Shown one piece after another: positions 1 through 7,735 of a stretch of DNA of 64,000 nucleotides (positions are counted from its first letter, which is position 1; each line of letters begins with the position of its first letter). The translations under genes were made by a program, and so were the position numbers. The notes under the pieces were generated by a model. The model did not search any database, was not told where the DNA came from, and was given only the letters and a program-made list of their open reading frames with translations. Source of the stretch: Pseudomonas sp. MRSN 12121 (lineage in GTDB: Bacteria > Pseudomonadota > Gammaproteobacteria > Pseudomonadales > Pseudomonadaceae); the NCBI RefSeq assembly GCF_000931465.1, contig NZ_CP010892.1:2046001-2110000 (forward strand). Direction: 5' to 3'.

Positions 1-235
1 AGCTAAAACCATCTGGTCCGATGGAACCGTATCGGCCACCTAACAGGACAATGTAGTAATCGCTGTCATCAATTACTTTTTTTATCAAACTCCATTGGTC
101 TTCATTAGCTGCTGGAAAAAGCTCCATGCCGGAGGGAATACAATCAAGCTCAAGCAACGCTTGCATGACCTCTTGCCTTTCCTCCTGTAAGTCTTGATAG
201 GTTGAACTGACAAAAACCTGATAGCGTTTTTCCAT
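1..235 (-). CDS. DUF4062 domain protein, N-terminal part (runs off left edge)
   Basis: Reading leftward from an ATG at 235, an open frame of 78 codons reaches the window edge without a stop. It begins [20 protein letters not shown] and continues with the motifs [32 protein letters not shown] and LLGGRYGSI, the hallmark blocks of the DUF4062 domain (a nucleotide-binding, TIR-like fold). Family members usually carry a large C-terminal part (STAND-type NTPase or other effector domain), which is not visible here. A GGAG lies 11 bases before the ATG. The gene follows the prophage gpG-like gene on the same strand, where Mu has its protease/scaffold gene, so it looks like inserted cargo. Its DNA is clearly AT-richer than the flanking head genes. 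A defence role is inference; the domain call is firm. Confidence 0.8.
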   Translation of the reverse strand, partial: MEKRYQVFVSSTYQDLQEERQEVMQALLELDCIPSGMELFPAANEDQWSLIKKVIDDSDYYIVLLGGRYGSIGPDGFS

Positions 236-396
236 GGTTTCGATGGCTCCATGCGTTTTTTAGGAGGACTGGTACCGACTCAATGCATTAGGCCGGCTTT
301 GAGCCAATCTAACGTAGGTCTAACGCCTGCTTGTAGCGATATTTGTAACGACGTACCAATCCAATCAAAAAACGCCGCCAGCGAGCTGTGAGACAG

Positions 397-960
397 TCAT
401 CTGTCATCCGGCGCCAACAGATAGTTTTGAATGATCAAAATGATTTCGTTCTCATCTTCAGAGGACATTCCTAAATATGGGCGGGCCTCAATCTCGGTCA
501 CGTGCGAACCACGGCTGACCCACTGCGCAAAGTTTGATTTCCGCTTGCTGACAAACCGGTTGCCGACCGAACCGTCTTTACCCTGACGGAAGTACACCTG
601 CTGCGACCTGGCGGCGTGCTCGATCTTCCCGCCTTCCTGGTGGATAGCGCCATAGGGCCGGTCGGTACCGAAACTCATCTCAGTGCTACTGACGCTATGC
701 CGCATGGTGTCCTGGAGCGTTCCTTTGTCCCGCAGGATGCGTCCACCTTTCTTGCGTGCCAGGGTTGACGCCGCCAGTGGCGCCCAGGGCGAACCATCCG
801 GCGCCACCTGCTTAGCAAAGCGATCATCGGTCGACTGGTGCAGGTATTCCGCAATGTCGTTGAAAGGTGTTGTGAGGTCGCCCAGGCGTTCGACCAGTTC
901 ATCCAAGACCTTGCCGATCTGGCTTTCGTCGATGTTTACATCCAGCATGGCACCGGCCAT
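397..960 (-). CDS. phage virion morphogenesis protein, Mu gpG-like
   Basis: 187 aa. Belongs by sequence to the phage virion morphogenesis (tail completion) family typified by Mu gpG, which is needed for capsid/tail joining. Features seen: an early acidic N-terminus, the block DGSPWAPLAASTLARKKGG followed by ILRDKGTLQDTMRH, and YGAIHQEGGKI, all typical of the family, and the late RPYLGMSSEDENEII segment. It lies 8 bp downstream of the gpF-like gene, as in Mu. The next gene downstream is the DUF4062 cargo gene after a 161-bp gap, in which I see nothing else. Annotation as gpG-like is confident; the exact step in assembly is from family knowledge only. Confidence 0.88.
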   Translation of the reverse strand: MAGAMLDVNIDESQIGKVLDELVERLGDLTTPFNDIAEYLHQSTDDRFAKQVAPDGSPWAPLAASTLARKKGGRILRDKGTLQDTMRHSVSSTEMSFGTDRPYGAIHQEGGKIEHAARSQQVYFRQGKDGSVGNRFVSKRKSNFAQWVSRGSHVTEIEARPYLGMSSEDENEIILIIQNYLLAPDDR

Positions 961-968
961 ATGTCCTC

Positions 969-2225
969 CTATTCGGCTCTACGATAGAGCCGTACACCCA
1001 GGCGCAACGCTTCCAGGTACTGCTCGCTGTCCTCCACAAAACCAGTGGCGCCAGTCCAGTCATCGGCGCCCTGGTCAAACACTGCGACAGCGGCTTGCCC
1101 TTTGACCTGGAAGTGGGCCAAGTAACGACGACGCAACACGGCCTTGCCCTGATCAGGCAGCCACTCAAGCCGCGCCCAAACTTCGTCCGGGGCTTTGATC
1201 GCCTCGGCGAGCAAGGGCAACTCACGCGGCAAGACATGGGGCGCCAACTGCACAGCGCCGGATTTGGCACCACTGAACATCTCCCGGCCTATTATCAGGG
1301 CGTCGCCTGTCACGTCGCGAAACACTGCCGGTGCGGTGTCGGCGCCGAACTCGCCCAGGAACTTGGCGACCGCCTTTGGGGCGGACGTGCTGACCGGCAG
1401 TAAACGTCCTGCAGGAACAGACCGGGGCATCGGCAATGCGCCTGCTGGACGACTGTTGGGCAAGCCTGGTGCTGGTACAGCGGGATGTTTACCAGGTGCC
1501 AGAGACGAATCGTTGGCGCGCAGCTGGGGCACCGAGTTAGAGAGACGGGATTGACCAGGTGCATGCTCGAAACCTGGATCAATACCTTTCGGCACCCGGA
1601 CAGTGCGCGGGCCATTGGGGCTGTTCTTGCCAATGACTCGGTCTTCCCATTCGATCTCTGGAGCAGGGCCGACCTTGAGCCCCATACGTACCAGATCCCT
1701 GTCCGACGCCATGTACTTCTTACACTTGCAGCCCCAGCCGTTCTGCGGTGTGTGGTAGGCCCACCAGGGATCATCCAGCGGCAAGGTGATGCCATTCCAA
1801 GCCAGATGCTGCGGGCGTGGGTGTGCGCTGTCACCGTGCCGGTACACACCGTAAGGACGGCGCTTGCGTAACTCCGGGTCGGCCATCTGCGCTTCGCGGC
1901 CAGCGTTGTAGGACTGCCGCAGGTTGGTTTCCCAAATGACGTTTGTGCGCCATCCACGCTCGCCCTGGTACTGCCAGCCGTGTTTGCCCACGACCTGGTC
2001 AAAGTCCTTGCGGAACTGCTCCAGGGTGGTGCCGGTGGCAATGGACTTTTCAACGGCACCGCGCAGGTCGGCCAGCAGATCCCGCTTCACGGCACCAGCC
2101 ACGACAAACGCATAGTCGTGTTCGGCGGTGTAGATGTCAGTCCAGGCGCGGGTCGGCAGGCTGACCTTGCTACGGAAGTAGTCGATCTGCTCTTTAAATG
2201 GGAGTGAGCCGTGGGAGACGGCCAT
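969..2225 (-). CDS. phage head morphogenesis protein, Mu gpF-like
   Basis: 418 aa minor head protein of the SPP1 gp7/Mu gpF family, which helps procapsid assembly. The N-terminal third carries the family core: FRKDFDQVVGKHGW, WETNLRQSYNAGREAQM, then the signature HPRPQHLAWNGITLPLDDPWW and QNGWGCKCKKYM (a Cys/His-rich tip). The C-terminal third, from about residue 280, resembles a second barnase-like/polymorphic-toxin-like fold often appended to gpF proteins; I cannot confirm this from sequence. The ATG at 2225 is chosen because it sits at the start of the conserved region and just after a 63-bp gap that separates it from an oppositely oriented gene. Confidence 0.88.
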   Translation of the reverse strand: MAVSHGSLPFKEQIDYFRSKVSLPTRAWTDIYTAEHDYAFVVAGAVKRDLLADLRGAVEKSIATGTTLEQFRKDFDQVVGKHGWQYQGERGWRTNVIWETNLRQSYNAGREAQMADPELRKRRPYGVYRHGDSAHPRPQHLAWNGITLPLDDPWWAYHTPQNGWGCKCKKYMASDRDLVRMGLKVGPAPEIEWEDRVIGKNSPNGPRTVRVPKGIDPGFEHAPGQSRLSNSVPQLRANDSSLAPGKHPAVPAPGLPNSRPAGALPMPRSVPAGRLLPVSTSAPKAVAKFLGEFGADTAPAVFRDVTGDALIIGREMFSGAKSGAVQLAPHVLPRELPLLAEAIKAPDEVWARLEWLPDQGKAVLRRRYLAHFQVKGQAAVAVFDQGADDWTGATGFVEDSEQYLEALRLGVRLYRRAE

Positions 2226-2247
2226 GTGCTATACCTCAGACTCTGAA

Positions 2248-2286
2248 AATATGATCACTGCTCATCAAGCCAGGAATAGGAGTGCT
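2248..2286 (+). promoter_or_regulatory. possible promoter and RBS for the +strand cargo gene
   Basis: The 63-bp gap between gpF and the + strand ORF is AT-rich. It contains TATGAT at 2250-2255 as a possible -10 and an AGGA/AGGAG ribosome binding site about 8 bases before the ATG at 2289. No convincing -35 is visible. A gene facing against the late operon must have its own promoter, and this is the only place for it. Confidence 0.35.
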
Positions 2287-2288
2287 TC

Positions 2289-2648
2289 ATGAACCTCGCC
2301 GCCTTACGTCACATCGTTGAAAACAATCCAGAACTGATAGAAGAGAACGTTCCAGAAAGAGGCAATTCAGCAGCAACGATAGGGGTTGCCAAATTGCTTG
2401 TCGGTAACAACGGGAACGTAGCGGCCCTTTCTGAAAACCAGCGTTACCACTATGAAACTTATATTCGTCCGTTAGTTGAGAGCGTCCCATGTGACGGCAT
2501 CTTTAGCGCTGACGCGGAAGGTGAGCACGATGGATGCATTGGTAACGGCATCATTGATGACGACGATTTAGAGGGCTGCTACATCTTGGATGAAATGCTT
2601 TGTCAGGAATGCCAAAGTCTTCAAGCCAGAATGGACGCCGATGATTAA
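2289..2648 (+). CDS. prophage cargo (moron) protein, unknown function
   Basis: 119 aa acidic protein that I do not recognise. It is the only + strand gene inside the leftward late operon and fits exactly between the gpF-like and portal genes: its stop overlaps the portal stop by 4 bp tail to tail. It has a good RBS. The C-terminal half has a cysteine-rich segment (CDGIFSADAEGEHDGC, then DLEGCYILDEMLCQECQS), possibly metal-binding. The DNA is less GC-rich than the head genes on both sides. Placement, strand and composition are those of a lysogenic-conversion gene expressed from the prophage. No secretion signal or membrane segment is visible. Function unknown. Confidence 0.72.
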   Translation: MNLAALRHIVENNPELIEENVPERGNSAATIGVAKLLVGNNGNVAALSENQRYHYETYIRPLVESVPCDGIFSADAEGEHDGCIGNGIIDDDDLEGCYILDEMLCQECQSLQARMDADD

Positions 2649-4201
2649 AGCCCCCTCAAAATGTCATCCCGTCCAGCCAGGCTGGCAGCAGCCAAACCAT
2701 CGGCAATAGCATCAGCCAGTTGGCCGGTGGTCATCGCCGGATAGGTCTCGATCAGCCGATCCCGGAATTCCTCCAGGCTTTCGACCTGGTCGAGCAGATC
2801 CTTGATTTGCTCGACCAGGTCATCCATATGACCCTCCACTGACTGCTCCAACGTCCGCACCTGGTTATCGACAATGTCCGGCAATACAACCGGCTTTGCA
2901 GGCTTTTGCTCGCTGTTCAGCGCCTGGGCCGTGGGCGTCTGAGCTGACTCCGCAGGTTTGCCCAGCAGCTTGGCGCCCTGGGCTGGTTCAGGAATGCCGA
3001 GCTTGTCGCGAACGACTGATTGCTCAACCTCCAACCCAAGCGGCACTAGCTCTTTTAGGGCAGTAACCAGGAGCGTCGTGTTTTCGGGCTCTGGGACATC
3101 AATGATTAACTTCGGATACTTTCGACCAGGTGCGAAGTTCAGTTCACACCAGGGCCGGACAAAGTAACGGTTCAACGTGTTTGAGAGCGCCTTTGCATCG
3201 GCTAGCAGCAGATCAAGGCGGACCTCATTATGGACCTTGGCCTGGGCCTGGCTGGAGCCGTCATCGGCCGACATGGTTTGGCCGACCACCGCCTTACTGA
3301 CTTGCTTGTCCCACCACTCAGCCAGCCCCTTGAAGAAATCACCGGCACCGGCCACGTTCGCGGCCTGGGTGAATTCAATGCGCATACTGTCGGGGATCAC
3401 TGCGGCGGCATCGCTGCCCAGGTTCGCAACTGCTGACATCAGGGTCAGAATATCGTCCTTGCTGGCCCCAGGCCCATAACGCCCCACGCGCATGGGCATC
3501 CCGAAGATGTCGGCAAAGCCCATCCAGTCTTTCCATGTCCAGGCCTTACACATGTAAGCCACAGCCGCGAGGCGGGCCAGGCCGCCCCGGATTGGCAGGC
3601 CTGACCGGATGCGCGGCAGATGCACAATAAACTTGTAGGGTGCCAGGGCCACCCCATTAATCATGTCGGCCTCATCCAGCAGACGCAGCTCCCGGCCGGT
3701 CTCGCGGTCGAATTGAAAGAAGCGCTGGTCGCGGGGCTCAAAGCGCGATGGGTTCCAGGTCTTGCCGCTGCGGTCCCACATGATTTCGGAGACGGCATAG
3801 CCCTTGCCCATGGCATCGGTCAGGTCGGCCTGGAGTTCGCCGAACTCAGCGGCTCCCACCAACTCCCGAAGCGCATCTGCTCGGCGGACATCTTCCGCGT
3901 CATCGCTGGCGGCTTCGACTCGAATATTCAGCCCGGCCAATGCCAGTTTGCGAGTGCCCAGGACAGAGGCGTAATGCAAGTCTCGCTCTTCCATTTCCTC
4001 TGCGAGCGTGAGGTAGTCATGGGCCGACCCTTCGGCAGCCGCCCGCAAGATGCTGTTGAGGCGGCCAGGTGTCAGTCCGCTTGCAACTGACGGGTGCCAA
4101 GGTTGGCGAACGCCAGTGATACGGGCTGCGGCCAGTTCTTCCGTGAGCTTGTCGTACTGGATAGGTCGGCCGTACTGGTCGACGATCTTGGACTGAGCCA
4201 T
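2645..4201 (-). CDS. portal protein, DUF935 family (Mu gp29-like)
   Basis: 518 aa from the ATG at 4201, which overlaps the terminase stop; an upstream in-frame start at 4228 would lie inside terminase and lacks the family N-terminus MAQSKIVDQYGRPI. DUF935 proteins form the portal ring through which DNA is packaged. Diagnostic stretches are VASGLTPGRLNSILRAA near residue 45, EEMEERDLHYASVLGTRKLA, and WRFxxRDQRFF-like sequence around residue 165 (PRDQRFFQFDRETGRELRL). The C-terminal ~90 residues (TLEQSVEGHMDDLVEQIKDL onward) are predicted helical/coiled and resemble the segment that meets the gpF protein. Confidence 0.9.
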   Translation of the reverse strand: MAQSKIVDQYGRPIQYDKLTEELAAARITGVRQPWHPSVASGLTPGRLNSILRAAAEGSAHDYLTLAEEMEERDLHYASVLGTRKLALAGLNIRVEAASDDAEDVRRADALRELVGAAEFGELQADLTDAMGKGYAVSEIMWDRSGKTWNPSRFEPRDQRFFQFDRETGRELRLLDEADMINGVALAPYKFIVHLPRIRSGLPIRGGLARLAAVAYMCKAWTWKDWMGFADIFGMPMRVGRYGPGASKDDILTLMSAVANLGSDAAAVIPDSMRIEFTQAANVAGAGDFFKGLAEWWDKQVSKAVVGQTMSADDGSSQAQAKVHNEVRLDLLLADAKALSNTLNRYFVRPWCELNFAPGRKYPKLIIDVPEPENTTLLVTALKELVPLGLEVEQSVVRDKLGIPEPAQGAKLLGKPAESAQTPTAQALNSEQKPAKPVVLPDIVDNQVRTLEQSVEGHMDDLVEQIKDLLDQVESLEEFRDRLIETYPAMTTGQLADAIADGLAAASLAGRDDILRGL

Positions 4202-5754
4202 TACCAAATGCCTTTTTGAGAGCGCCACCCAGCGCCCAGCCGGATATCACGATCCTGTTGGGCGGCCGGTTGGACTCGGTGGAATTCAAATACTTCAATG
4301 TCCTGACGGGACGCATAGTCAGCCAGGACGGCAGCGATACCGGCGTCGCCGTGACGCTTGGCACCGGATTTTTCGCTCTTTTCGTTGGTGCGCTTCTCCG
4401 GGATTCGGGCCACACCTTTGACCACCCGGAAGGCGCGCACATCGCCGACCACGTCTTTGTCAGCCGGAATGTCGTAAAAGGTGTCGTCTTCAAGCGCAGC
4501 CTTGAAGGGCGGCATGTTGTCGCGATACCAGCCCTCGGTCAGCATCACGCGCTCAATGCGGTTAAAACCGTATTCGACGGCGGTATCTTCTGACAGGTTG
4601 GAGCCGTTACCCCTAGCGTCATCGGCGCCTTTGATGAAGTTGGGAAGGCGGTCGAGGATGTAGAACTTGATCTGCCGCTGTTGTTTGAATGGCACGTTAC
4701 GCAGCTCGACAACAAAGGGCGTGCGCTTGCGCAGGTTCTGCTCCTTGAGCAGTGGCCAGATCACCGACAGGTCTCCAGTCCGTCCAAAGTCCATGCCGTA
4801 GTAGCTCTGTACATCCAGCGGGATGGCGTCAAGCAATGGCTTCAGGTGTTCTTCACACCACTCCAGGGACTCGGCCAGGCGCAGATGTTCATCCAGAACT
4901 TCATATCCTGGCGGATACGCCAGACGCAAAACCGGCACGTCGCGATTGCTGCGCTGTTCGACCAGGGCAAGACTGAGGAAGGCACCACCGCCCTGGGACG
5001 GAACGCAATCCAGTTCCTCATCGGCAGCATCGCCATAGAAGTCGTACACGTCCTGGACCCATGCGGCTTCTTCCTCGGGCCGGTATTCGATGCCTTTACG
5101 CAGGCAAACCCGGTGATAGAGGCCATCGTCCACGGCTTCGCGGAACGGGCAGCGGAACAAGGCTCCCTTACGCTTGCCCGCACGAATATCGTTGATCAGC
5201 TCATTGAAGGCGTTTTCTGTGCCGTCGTGGGTACTGATTACATGAACCTCGCCGCCCCAGATCAGGAGTGCCAGCGCGGCTTTCAGCAGCTCGGCCAAGT
5301 CCTGGTGAAATGCCGCCTCGTCGATCACAACAACACCCTGACGCCCCCGTAGGTTGGACGGCCGACTGGTCAGCGCGACAATGCGATGCCCGCTGGGGAA
5401 CACGATGGTGTAGGTCTTAATGTGTTTGTCTGGATCACTATCAGGCCATATGCCTTCCTCAATCTCTCCGGCTGCATAGTTGAATGCACGCGACCACATG
5501 GCGCAGGCCTGGATGTACTCGACAGTCATGTCCTGGTTGTAGCCCAGGTAATAAACGGTCTGGCCACCAGCTGGTTTTTCAGCTGCGGCGACCAGGACAT
5601 TGTCTGCGGCCTCTGCCCAGGTCAGGCCAATACGGCGCGACTTTTCCCCGACCTTGAGTGGTGCACGAATGCCGATCCATTCTTTCTGGTACGCGAGCAG
5701 CACGGCTGGGGCGCTGAGGCTGGCGGTGTTATCCAGGACCAGGGGCAAGCTCAA
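4201..5754 (-). CDS. phage terminase large subunit (Mu gp28-like)
   Basis: 517 aa ATPase/nuclease that pumps DNA into the procapsid. Seen: the adenine/Walker A region EKSRRIGLTWAEAADN near residue 40, Walker B VVVIDEAAFHQDL near residue 145, and the nuclease-type acidic motif YYGMDFGRTGDLSVIWPL near residue 320. The start is a TTG at 5754 whose TTGA overlaps the stop of the DUF3486 gene; no ATG lies near enough to replace it. The translational coupling through short overlaps runs through the whole packaging block. Confidence 0.9.
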   Translation of the reverse strand: MSLPLVLDNTASLSAPAVLLAYQKEWIGIRAPLKVGEKSRRIGLTWAEAADNVLVAAAEKPAGGQTVYYLGYNQDMTVEYIQACAMWSRAFNYAAGEIEEGIWPDSDPDKHIKTYTIVFPSGHRIVALTSRPSNLRGRQGVVVIDEAAFHQDLAELLKAALALLIWGGEVHVISTHDGTENAFNELINDIRAGKRKGALFRCPFREAVDDGLYHRVCLRKGIEYRPEEEAAWVQDVYDFYGDAADEELDCVPSQGGGAFLSLALVEQRSNRDVPVLRLAYPPGYEVLDEHLRLAESLEWCEEHLKPLLDAIPLDVQSYYGMDFGRTGDLSVIWPLLKEQNLRKRTPFVVELRNVPFKQQRQIKFYILDRLPNFIKGADDARGNGSNLSEDTAVEYGFNRIERVMLTEGWYRDNMPPFKAALEDDTFYDIPADKDVVGDVRAFRVVKGVARIPEKRTNEKSEKSGAKRHGDAGIAAVLADYASRQDIEVFEFHRVQPAAQQDRDIRLGAGWRSQKGIW

Positions 5755-6266
5755 GATGCCATCCCCAAGATTTCGCGTCGGATTTCGTCAACGGTGTCAG
5801 CACTCAAACCGCCTTTCTTGGCGATCTTCTCGACGCGCGCAGCAGCAGCCTCTGTCCTCTCCCGCCACTCGGCCTGCCATTTTTTCTGCACCACCGAAGC
5901 TTTACCCAGCTCAGCTACGGCCTTGGCCACCTTCGGCAAGTCAAACTTGTTGTCGCCCTCAGTCATCAGCAGCTTAAACAGGTGTTCCTGGACCAGGCGC
6001 ATCAGCGCCTCGTTGACAGCGCCTTCCTCATCTGGTGCAGCAGCCACCACGGCGCGGGCCTGTTCGCTGGCCATCTTCAAGGCCGAGAGCTTGGACTCGA
6101 AATCCTGGCCGTAGCGATGCAGCGCTGACTTGCTGATCGAATAGCCCTGGGCCGACAGCTCGGCAGCAAGGCTTTCGTACTCGCTAAAGTTGTTTTCGGC
6201 CAAGGCCTTGTCTAGCCAATCCTTAACGGCCTTGGGCAGGCTGGCGACTTTGCTGCGCGGCGGCAT
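5751..6266 (-). CDS. terminase small-subunit-like protein, DUF3486 (Mu gp27-like)
   Basis: 171 aa. DUF3486 proteins occupy the Mu gp27 position and are thought to act as the small terminase subunit/DNA recognition partner. The N-terminus MPPRSKVASLPKAVKDWLDK and the following LSAQGYSISKSALHRYGQDF form the helix-turn-helix region seen in the family. The rest is helical (EQARAVVAAAPDEEGAVNEA). It is followed by terminase with a 4-bp overlap, consistent with joint translation. Confidence 0.88.
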   Translation of the reverse strand: MPPRSKVASLPKAVKDWLDKALAENNFSEYESLAAELSAQGYSISKSALHRYGQDFESKLSALKMASEQARAVVAAAPDEEGAVNEALMRLVQEHLFKLLMTEGDNKFDLPKVAKAVAELGKASVVQKKWQAEWRERTEAAAARVEKIAKKGGLSADTVDEIRREILGMAS

Positions 6267-6269
6267 TGA

Positions 6270-6578
6270 TCAGCTCCAGTATTTTTCGGGGCGGGCAATG
6301 CCGGGATTGCAAGGAATGGTGTATTCGGCGATGTCGACGCCGTAGTGGGTTAGGCCACAGATCCAGACACCGTTCGGTTGTTTGTCCAGGGTGACCAGGT
6401 GACGGTCGGCCAGGTAGTCGAGTTCGCGTCGAAGCTCCATAGTTGTGGAGTCGGGAAAGATGCCCTGAATAGTTGCAAGGACGACGGCTTCGTGAGGGTC
6501 CACAGGACGGGATGTGTCCAGGGTCTTGATGATGTACCAGCGTAGGGATTCCCTGCGCACTTTGGCGGGATCAATCAT
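6270..6578 (-). CDS. phage protein, winged-helix-like (Mu gp26 position)
   Basis: 102 aa. Sequence from residue 5 (VRRESLRWYIIKTLDTSRP) to LRRELDYLADRHLVTLDKQ reads as a winged-helix unit like those often auto-annotated as ArsR-like in Mu family phages. Its position between DUF2730 and DUF3486 matches Mu gp26. Start and stop are within 3-4 bp of its neighbours. Role unknown; a DNA-packaging or structural accessory is more likely than gene regulation given the location. Confidence 0.75.
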   Translation of the reverse strand: MIDPAKVRRESLRWYIIKTLDTSRPVDPHEAVVLATIQGIFPDSTTMELRRELDYLADRHLVTLDKQPNGVWICGLTHYGVDIAEYTIPCNPGIARPEKYWS

Positions 6579-6907
6579 TGTTTCATTCCTTTAAGTTGAA
6601 CGTTTTCTAGCTTCAGTGCCAAGGCATCCAGCTTGGCCTCGATCACGGTTTGGTTGCGCACGTAGTCTTCGCGGCGGACGTAATGCAACGGCATGTCAGC
6701 GCGCAGACGTTCAAAGCTGAGTTCAAGGTTTCGCAGCCGCTCGCCATCCTTGGCGACGGCATTAAAGCGGTCATCCATAACCGCGTTGCGCTGATCCAAG
6801 CGCCTTTCCATTTGCAGCAACAGGAGCTTTACCAGTCCGGCAAAGCCACCAAGAACCGTCACGCCTACGCCGATCAACTGCCACGCAGGCATTTCGATCA
6901 TCATCAT
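6575..6907 (-). CDS. DUF2730 family phage protein (Mu gp25-like)
   Basis: 110 aa from the ATG at 6907, which overlaps the preceding stop as ATGA; the longer frame to 6940 has no family similarity at its N-terminus. One hydrophobic segment (WQLIGVGVTVLGGFAGLVKLLL) anchors the N-terminus, followed by a charged coiled-coil-prone region (QMERRLDQRNAVMDDRFNAV) and the conserved DMPLHYVRREDYVRN. DUF2730 is a Mu-family hallmark with no assigned function. Confidence 0.85.
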   Translation of the reverse strand: MMMIEMPAWQLIGVGVTVLGGFAGLVKLLLLQMERRLDQRNAVMDDRFNAVAKDGERLRNLELSFERLRADMPLHYVRREDYVRNQTVIEAKLDALALKLENVQLKGMKQ

Positions 6908-7125
6908 TTGAAGCCCCTTTTTTCGCGGCGGGTTTGGCACTCGGCACAGAACTGCACACCCTCCATGGCATTGCGCCGCCCCTCGGGAATCGGCATTTCA
7001 CAATCAGCCATCTGGCAGAACTCTGCGGAAGGACCAGTCAAGGTTTCGCGTTGTGCCAAATGCGCTGCTAAAGCGCTTTCGTTGTGGATCGCCTCCAGGT
7101 GGCTGGCGAAGTCATCTGCTTTCAT
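6904..7125 (-). CDS. TraR/DksA-type C4 zinc finger protein
   Basis: 73 aa, the size of the short TraR-like phage proteins. The C-terminal half carries the zinc finger CQMADCEMPIPEGRR ... CAECQ. The spacing of the first cysteine pair is CX4C rather than the usual CX2C. The N-terminal helix is short, so the long coiled coil of DksA is missing. Such proteins can enter the RNA polymerase secondary channel and mimic ppGpp/DksA; this is family knowledge. It is coupled to its neighbours by ATGA-type overlaps. Confidence 0.82.
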   Translation of the reverse strand: MKADDFASHLEAIHNESALAAHLAQRETLTGPSAEFCQMADCEMPIPEGRRNAMEGVQFCAECQTRREKRGFK

Positions 7126-7735
7126 TCAGAGCCCAATCAATCATGCGGTTGAGCTGCGCCCGACAAGCTCCGTACTGCTCGCCGTTGCGCACCTGGTTGA
7201 ACAGGACTTGAGCCTGACCAATGCCGGAGTCGAGTTCGTCAGCGGCTCCGGCTCTGCTGGACGGCGCAGCAGTTCCGCTGGTGGTGTTCTGGGTTGGCAT
7301 TGCGGTACTGGCGGTGCTGACTCCGTTGGCTGCGTTCCACACGCGGACAAAGCCAGTAGTGAAAACGCAAGCAGGTAACGGCTCGGGCTGCGCACCGATG
7401 GCGCGCCGGTAAAGGTTGGTGACATAGGAGATTTCCCCCGTGAGTTTGTCGGTGGTCTTGCGCAGGTTGTCCCTGGTGTCCGCAAGCTGGCTGGCCAACT
7501 GGTTGCCCTTGGCTTGTTCAGCCTGGAGATCAGCCAAGGCGCGATCTGTCGCGGCTTTTTTTTCCAGGGCGTGGGTCTCGCGCAGGATGGCGATTTCGGC
7601 TGCGCCATTGGCTTTGGCTTGCGCAAAGCCCTGGTCATAGCCGTCCTGGTGGTTCAGATGCAGGCCATACACCACGATGACGACAAGGGCGACGTACCAA
7701 GTTGCAGGGCTTAAAAGATTGAGCAGGTTTTTCAT
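7112..7735 (-). CDS. Rz-like inner-membrane spanin
   Basis: 207 aa. N-terminal transmembrane anchor (LLSPATWYVALVVIVVYGLHL) followed by a long alanine/glutamate-rich helical region (ETHALEKKAATDRALADLQA) and KLTGEISYVTNLYRRAIG: the i-spanin layout. It lies immediately after the transglycosylase (4-bp overlap), and an Rz1-type lipoprotein gene is nested in another frame. At more than 200 aa it is longer than lambda Rz; the extra length is a low-complexity Thr/Ala stretch around residue 140 (STASTAMPTQNTTSGTA), where the sequence must also encode proline-rich Rz1. Confidence 0.83.
   Translation of the reverse strand: MKNLLNLLSPATWYVALVVIVVYGLHLNHQDGYDQGFAQAKANGAAEIAILRETHALEKKAATDRALADLQAEQAKGNQLASQLADTRDNLRKTTDKLTGEISYVTNLYRRAIGAQPEPLPACVFTTGFVRVWNAANGVSTASTAMPTQNTTSGTAAPSSRAGAADELDSGIGQAQVLFNQVRNGEQYGACRAQLNRMIDWALNESR
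7141..7425 (-). CDS. Rz1-like outer-membrane spanin lipoprotein, nested in Rz
   Basis: 94 aa in a different frame wholly inside the Rz gene, starting at the ATG at 7425. After a short basic leader comes a signal peptide ending in a lipobox (YLLAFSLLALSAC), then a proline-rich mature part (PTESAPPVPQCQPRTPPAEL). Basic leader, lipobox and prolines in this nested position are diagnostic of Rz1, which links to Rz to fuse inner and outer membranes at lysis. The same frame is open further upstream to 7638, but that part has no coding character. The C-terminal third beyond the prolines is longer than usual for Rz1. Confidence 0.8.
   Translation of the reverse strand: MSPTFTGAPSVRSPSRYLLAFSLLALSACGTQPTESAPPVPQCQPRTPPAELLRRPAEPEPLTNSTPALVRLKSCSTRCATASSTELVGRSSTA

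Noticed and set aside
7426..7638. upstream extension of the Rz1 frame
   Set aside because: The lipoprotein signal starts at 7425; the upstream part is a shadow of Rz.
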